Shown piece after piece: positions 14,458 to 16,349 of a DNA stretch of 16,349 bases (position 1 is the first letter of the stretch; each line of letters opens with the position of its first letter). Position numbers and translations under genes: made by a program. The notes under the pieces were generated by a model. That model saw only the letters and a list, made by a program, of their open reading frames with translations. It did no database searches and was not told where the DNA came from. Origin of the DNA: Verrucomicrobia bacterium UBA1731 (GTDB lineage Bacteria; Verrucomicrobiota; Kiritimatiellia; RFP12; UBA1067); contig DCIH01000113.1 of assembly GCA_002317575.1 (NCBI GenBank), positions 39,006-55,354 of the forward strand, read 5' to 3'.

Positions 14458-16236
14458 TTACTTCTCGCGGGGAGCGAGTTCGTGCGGAACAAATCGGAAG
14501 CCGGCCTTTTCGAGTTCCTTGCGCTCCCAGTCGGACGGCAGGCGGCAATACTCACTGACCTCGAAGCACTCGACGGCCTTCGGCGCGCCGCCGTCGGGCC
14601 AGCACTGCGCGATTTCCCGCGCGTACTTCTTAGCCTGCCCGTAATGAACGGGATCGATCCAGTGCTTCTGGGCGAACGCAACGCGCGCGGCGTGATCGGA
14701 AGCCGGCGGCACCGCGTTCTGAAGTCCCTTCTCAGGCGGCAACCATTCGTAAAGCTGACTCTCGTGGCAGGCGAGCGCCTCAGACGCCTGGTGCAGCTCG
14801 TCATCCGCGCCAATCACCAAATCGCACCGGGACGGCGTCGGCGCCGTGAAGCGGTCCATGTAGAAGAACACGGACGGCATGATGAGGCCTTCCTCGCACG
14901 GATATTCGCCCGCCCAAAGCGGGACGCACGAGAGATACGTCGCGTCCATCACGATCTGGCCGGCCGCACGATGGTCGGGATGGTAATCGCCCGTGCGGTG
15001 GATGACGATGATGTGCGGCTTGAATTCGCGGATCACCTTCGTCATTTTCGCGCGCTCTTCAAGGGACGGCACGAGATGGCAGTCGCTCGTGCTGGACACC
15101 ATGTATTCCTCGATGCCGGTGATTTTCGCCGCCTGGAGCGTCTCGTAACGCCGTCGCCGGGCGAGAGTCGCCGAATCGTCGAACTGGTGGCCGCGGTCGC
15201 CGTTCGTCATGGCGAGCCACTTCACCCGCGCGCCCGAACGGACGAGCCGCATGGACGCCGCCGGACAGAGGATGTCCGTATCGTCCGGATGCGCGCCCAC
15301 GAACAGCACGCGGAGCGGCGGCTTCGCCACGGCGCGCAGTTGCGTTGCGCGCGGATCGGCGCCCTTGAATCCGACGGCGTGGGCGCCGTCTTCGGGCGCA
15401 TGCCACGTGCGCGTCAGGAACGCGGCCGAGTCCCGCACGTCGTCCCACATGTTCGTGGAACCGAAGCATTCGATCGTCAACCACCCGGCGTAACCGGCCT
15501 CGTCCAAATGTGCAAGGATTTTCCGCACGGGAACGATGCCCGTGCCGGCGGCAACGGAACGCGTCGGATCGTCGGCGGCGCGGTCTTTGACGTGCACGTG
15601 CCGAACGCGATCCGCGAACTCGCGCTGCGCCGCGAGAACGTCTTCCTGCCAGTAGTGGTAGTTGCCGGTGTCGAGGGCGTGTCCGAACGACGGGAACGCC
15701 GCGAAGGCCCTGCGCAGATGCACGCGCGAACCGACCACGGTATGTCCGTCGAAATCTTCCAGATCGACCCCGATCCCCGCCTTTTCCGCGCACCGCAGGA
15801 AATCCGCGAGATTCGGCTTCATGGCGGCCCACGCCGTGTCGCGGTCCTCGCCCTCGCGCAGATGACCGGGCACGAGCATGATGCGCGGCGATCCGACGCG
15901 CTTCGCATAGGCGATGGCGGCGTCCCTCCGGGCAATGTCGTTGGTGTGAGCCAAATCCATGCCCACGACGAGCGTCGCCGGCACGAGGCCGCCGGATAGC
16001 ATTTTCGCGTTCGACGCCAGCTGTTCGGGAGCAAACCAGAGATCCGCGCCCGTGACGCCCCAGTCGCGCACGGCCCGTACGGCTTCCTCGACCGGCACGC
16101 CGCGCTGGCGAGCCATCTCCTCGACATGCATCTGGAACACGGACAGTTTCGGACGAACGGGCGATGCCGCATCGGCCGCCGAAATGGCGCAGGCAAATGC
16201 AAGAACCGCCACTGGGGAAATGTGCTTTCTTCTCAT
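14458..16236 (-). CDS. Exported fusion of a sugar-isomerase-like TIM barrel and a PIG-L/LmbE deacetylase
   Basis: A 592-residue protein. A signal peptide (MRRKHISPVAVLAFACAISA, probable cleavage near residue 23) is followed by an AP endonuclease 2 / sugar phosphate isomerase-epimerase barrel (about 30-280). Likely metal ligands are Glu160 (DLEDFDGH), Asp189 (LDTGN), His213/His215 (RHVHVKD) and Glu256 (TIECFG). After a linker, residues 307 to about 540 are a PIG-L family zinc deacetylase: VGAHPDD (313-319) and HPDH (419-422) supply the zinc ligands and general base, with TNGDRGHQ (344-351) between. Known PIG-L enzymes de-N-acetylate GlcNAc-type substrates. ATG 16236 is chosen because the signal peptide begins there; a 35-codon upstream extension would cover the promoter and is not peptide-like. 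The Shine-Dalgarno is weak. It is first of a two-gene operon with the GH2-GH31 gene. Both halves keep their catalytic residues, so two consecutive steps on one sugar are plausible but unproven. Confidence 0.87.
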   Translation of the reverse strand: MRRKHISPVAVLAFACAISAADAASPVRPKLSVFQMHVEEMARQRGVPVEEAVRAVRDWGVTGADLWFAPEQLASNAKMLSGGLVPATLVVGMDLAHTNDIARRDAAIAYAKRVGSPRIMLVPGHLREGEDRDTAWAAMKPNLADFLRCAEKAGIGVDLEDFDGHTVVGSRVHLRRAFAAFPSFGHALDTGNYHYWQEDVLAAQREFADRVRHVHVKDRAADDPTRSVAAGTGIVPVRKILAHLDEAGYAGWLTIECFGSTNMWDDVRDSAAFLTRTWHAPEDGAHAVGFKGADPRATQLRAVAKPPLRVLFVGAHPDDTDILCPAASMRLVRSGARVKWLAMTNGDRGHQFDDSATLARRRRYETLQAAKITGIEEYMVSSTSDCHLVPSLEERAKMTKVIREFKPHIIVIHRTGDYHPDHRAAGQIVMDATYLSCVPLWAGEYPCEEGLIMPSVFFYMDRFTAPTPSRCDLVIGADDELHQASEALACHESQLYEWLPPEKGLQNAVPPASDHAARVAFAQKHWIDPVHYGQAKKYAREIAQCWPDGGAPKAVECFEVSEYCRLPSDWERKELEKAGFRFVPHELAPREK

Positions 16237-16259
16237 ATCGTATCCGTGATTGCGTTCAT
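16233..16259 (-). CDS. Possible 8-residue leader peptide overlapping the fusion gene start
   Basis: ATG at 16259 opens MNAITDTI, and its TGA (16235-16233) overlaps the ATG of the isomerase-deacetylase gene as ATGA. The small frame begins about 19 nt after the predicted transcription start. The main gene has a poor ribosome-binding site, so translation could be coupled through this leader. It may equally be chance. Confidence 0.25.
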   Translation of the reverse strand: MNAITDTI

Positions 16260-16284
16260 GTTTCTCGGTCCGTTCATTCCCGAC

Positions 16285-16314
16285 ATTATAAACCATCCCA
16301 CCATCCGTCGGCAA
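16285..16314 (-). promoter_or_regulatory. Sigma-70-type promoter for the isomerase-deacetylase / GH2-GH31 operon
   Basis: A perfect TATAAT (16290-16285) stands 18 bp downstream of TTGCCG (16314-16309). The start would be near 16278, about 41 nt before the ATG at 16236. The stretch is AT-rich compared with the genes. From 16315 to the right edge I see nothing further. Confidence 0.6.
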
Positions 16315-16349
16315 TTGCATATTTGCCTGGAGTTTACCCATTTTTTACC

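Noticed and set aside
11080..15999. Two long plus-strand frames (11080-13503 and 13588-15999)
   Set aside because: Antisense shadows of the GH2-GH31 and isomerase-deacetylase genes, with no domain signature or plausible start region.
1..16349. CRISPR arrays, tRNA/rRNA genes, insertion sequences
   Set aside because: None found: no spaced direct repeats, no cloverleaf-like segments in the gaps, no transposase or terminal repeats.

Overview
The window is a GC-rich stretch (AT-rich only in the few real intergenic regions) in which all nine protein genes lie on the minus strand. Almost every product is exported and deals with carbohydrate. Tat-exported Gfo/Idh/MocA and FAD oxidoreductases, secreted TIM-barrel 'isomerases' and very large multi-module glycosidases are typical of the Planctomycetota-Verrucomicrobiota-Lentisphaerota group, with gut or animal-associated Kiritimatiellae/Lentisphaeria the best guess. 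This is inferred from gene style only; there is no rRNA or other marker apart from tpiA.

Layout in transcription order (right to left). (1) 16236-11212: a tight two-gene unit behind a good promoter (TATAAT at 16285-16290). The first gene encodes an exported fusion of a sugar-isomerase-like TIM barrel and a PIG-L/LmbE deacetylase. Nine bases later comes an exported GH2-GH31 double glycosidase. (2) 11211-10960: a 252-bp spacer with an extended -10 promoter, a strong GC-rich hairpin and the last 28 codons of a lost short-chain dehydrogenase. (3) 10959-4196: a three-gene run with 22- and 37-nt gaps. It holds a GH32-like five-bladed propeller protein, a 1060-residue three-module protein (DUF4861-like, sialidase-like Asp-box propeller, TIM barrel) and a GH5-like clan GH-A glycosidase. 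(4) 4195-4009: a 187-bp spacer with a probable promoter and a perfect inverted repeat. (5) 4008-1: tpiA, then a FAD oxidoreductase, a TIM-barrel isomerase-like protein and a Gfo/Idh/MocA oxidoreductase that runs off the left edge. The last three carry Tat-type leaders.

Together this looks like a locus for dismantling one complex glycan outside the cytoplasm. It has exo- and endo-acting hydrolases of several folds, a deacetylase, and a redox/isomerase trio that fits the non-hydrolytic, 3-keto-type route of glycoside cleavage known from gut Bacteroidota. Triose phosphate isomerase links it to glycolysis. No transporter, regulator or sulfatase is in the window, so the locus probably continues beyond it and the substrate cannot be named.

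The most unusual points are three enzyme fusions (isomerase-like/deacetylase, GH2/GH31 and the three-module protein) and a 7-bp tandem repeat that fills two successive intergenic gaps. There are also hairpins next to two similar promoter motifs, and a dehydrogenase remnant overlapped by one of those hairpins.
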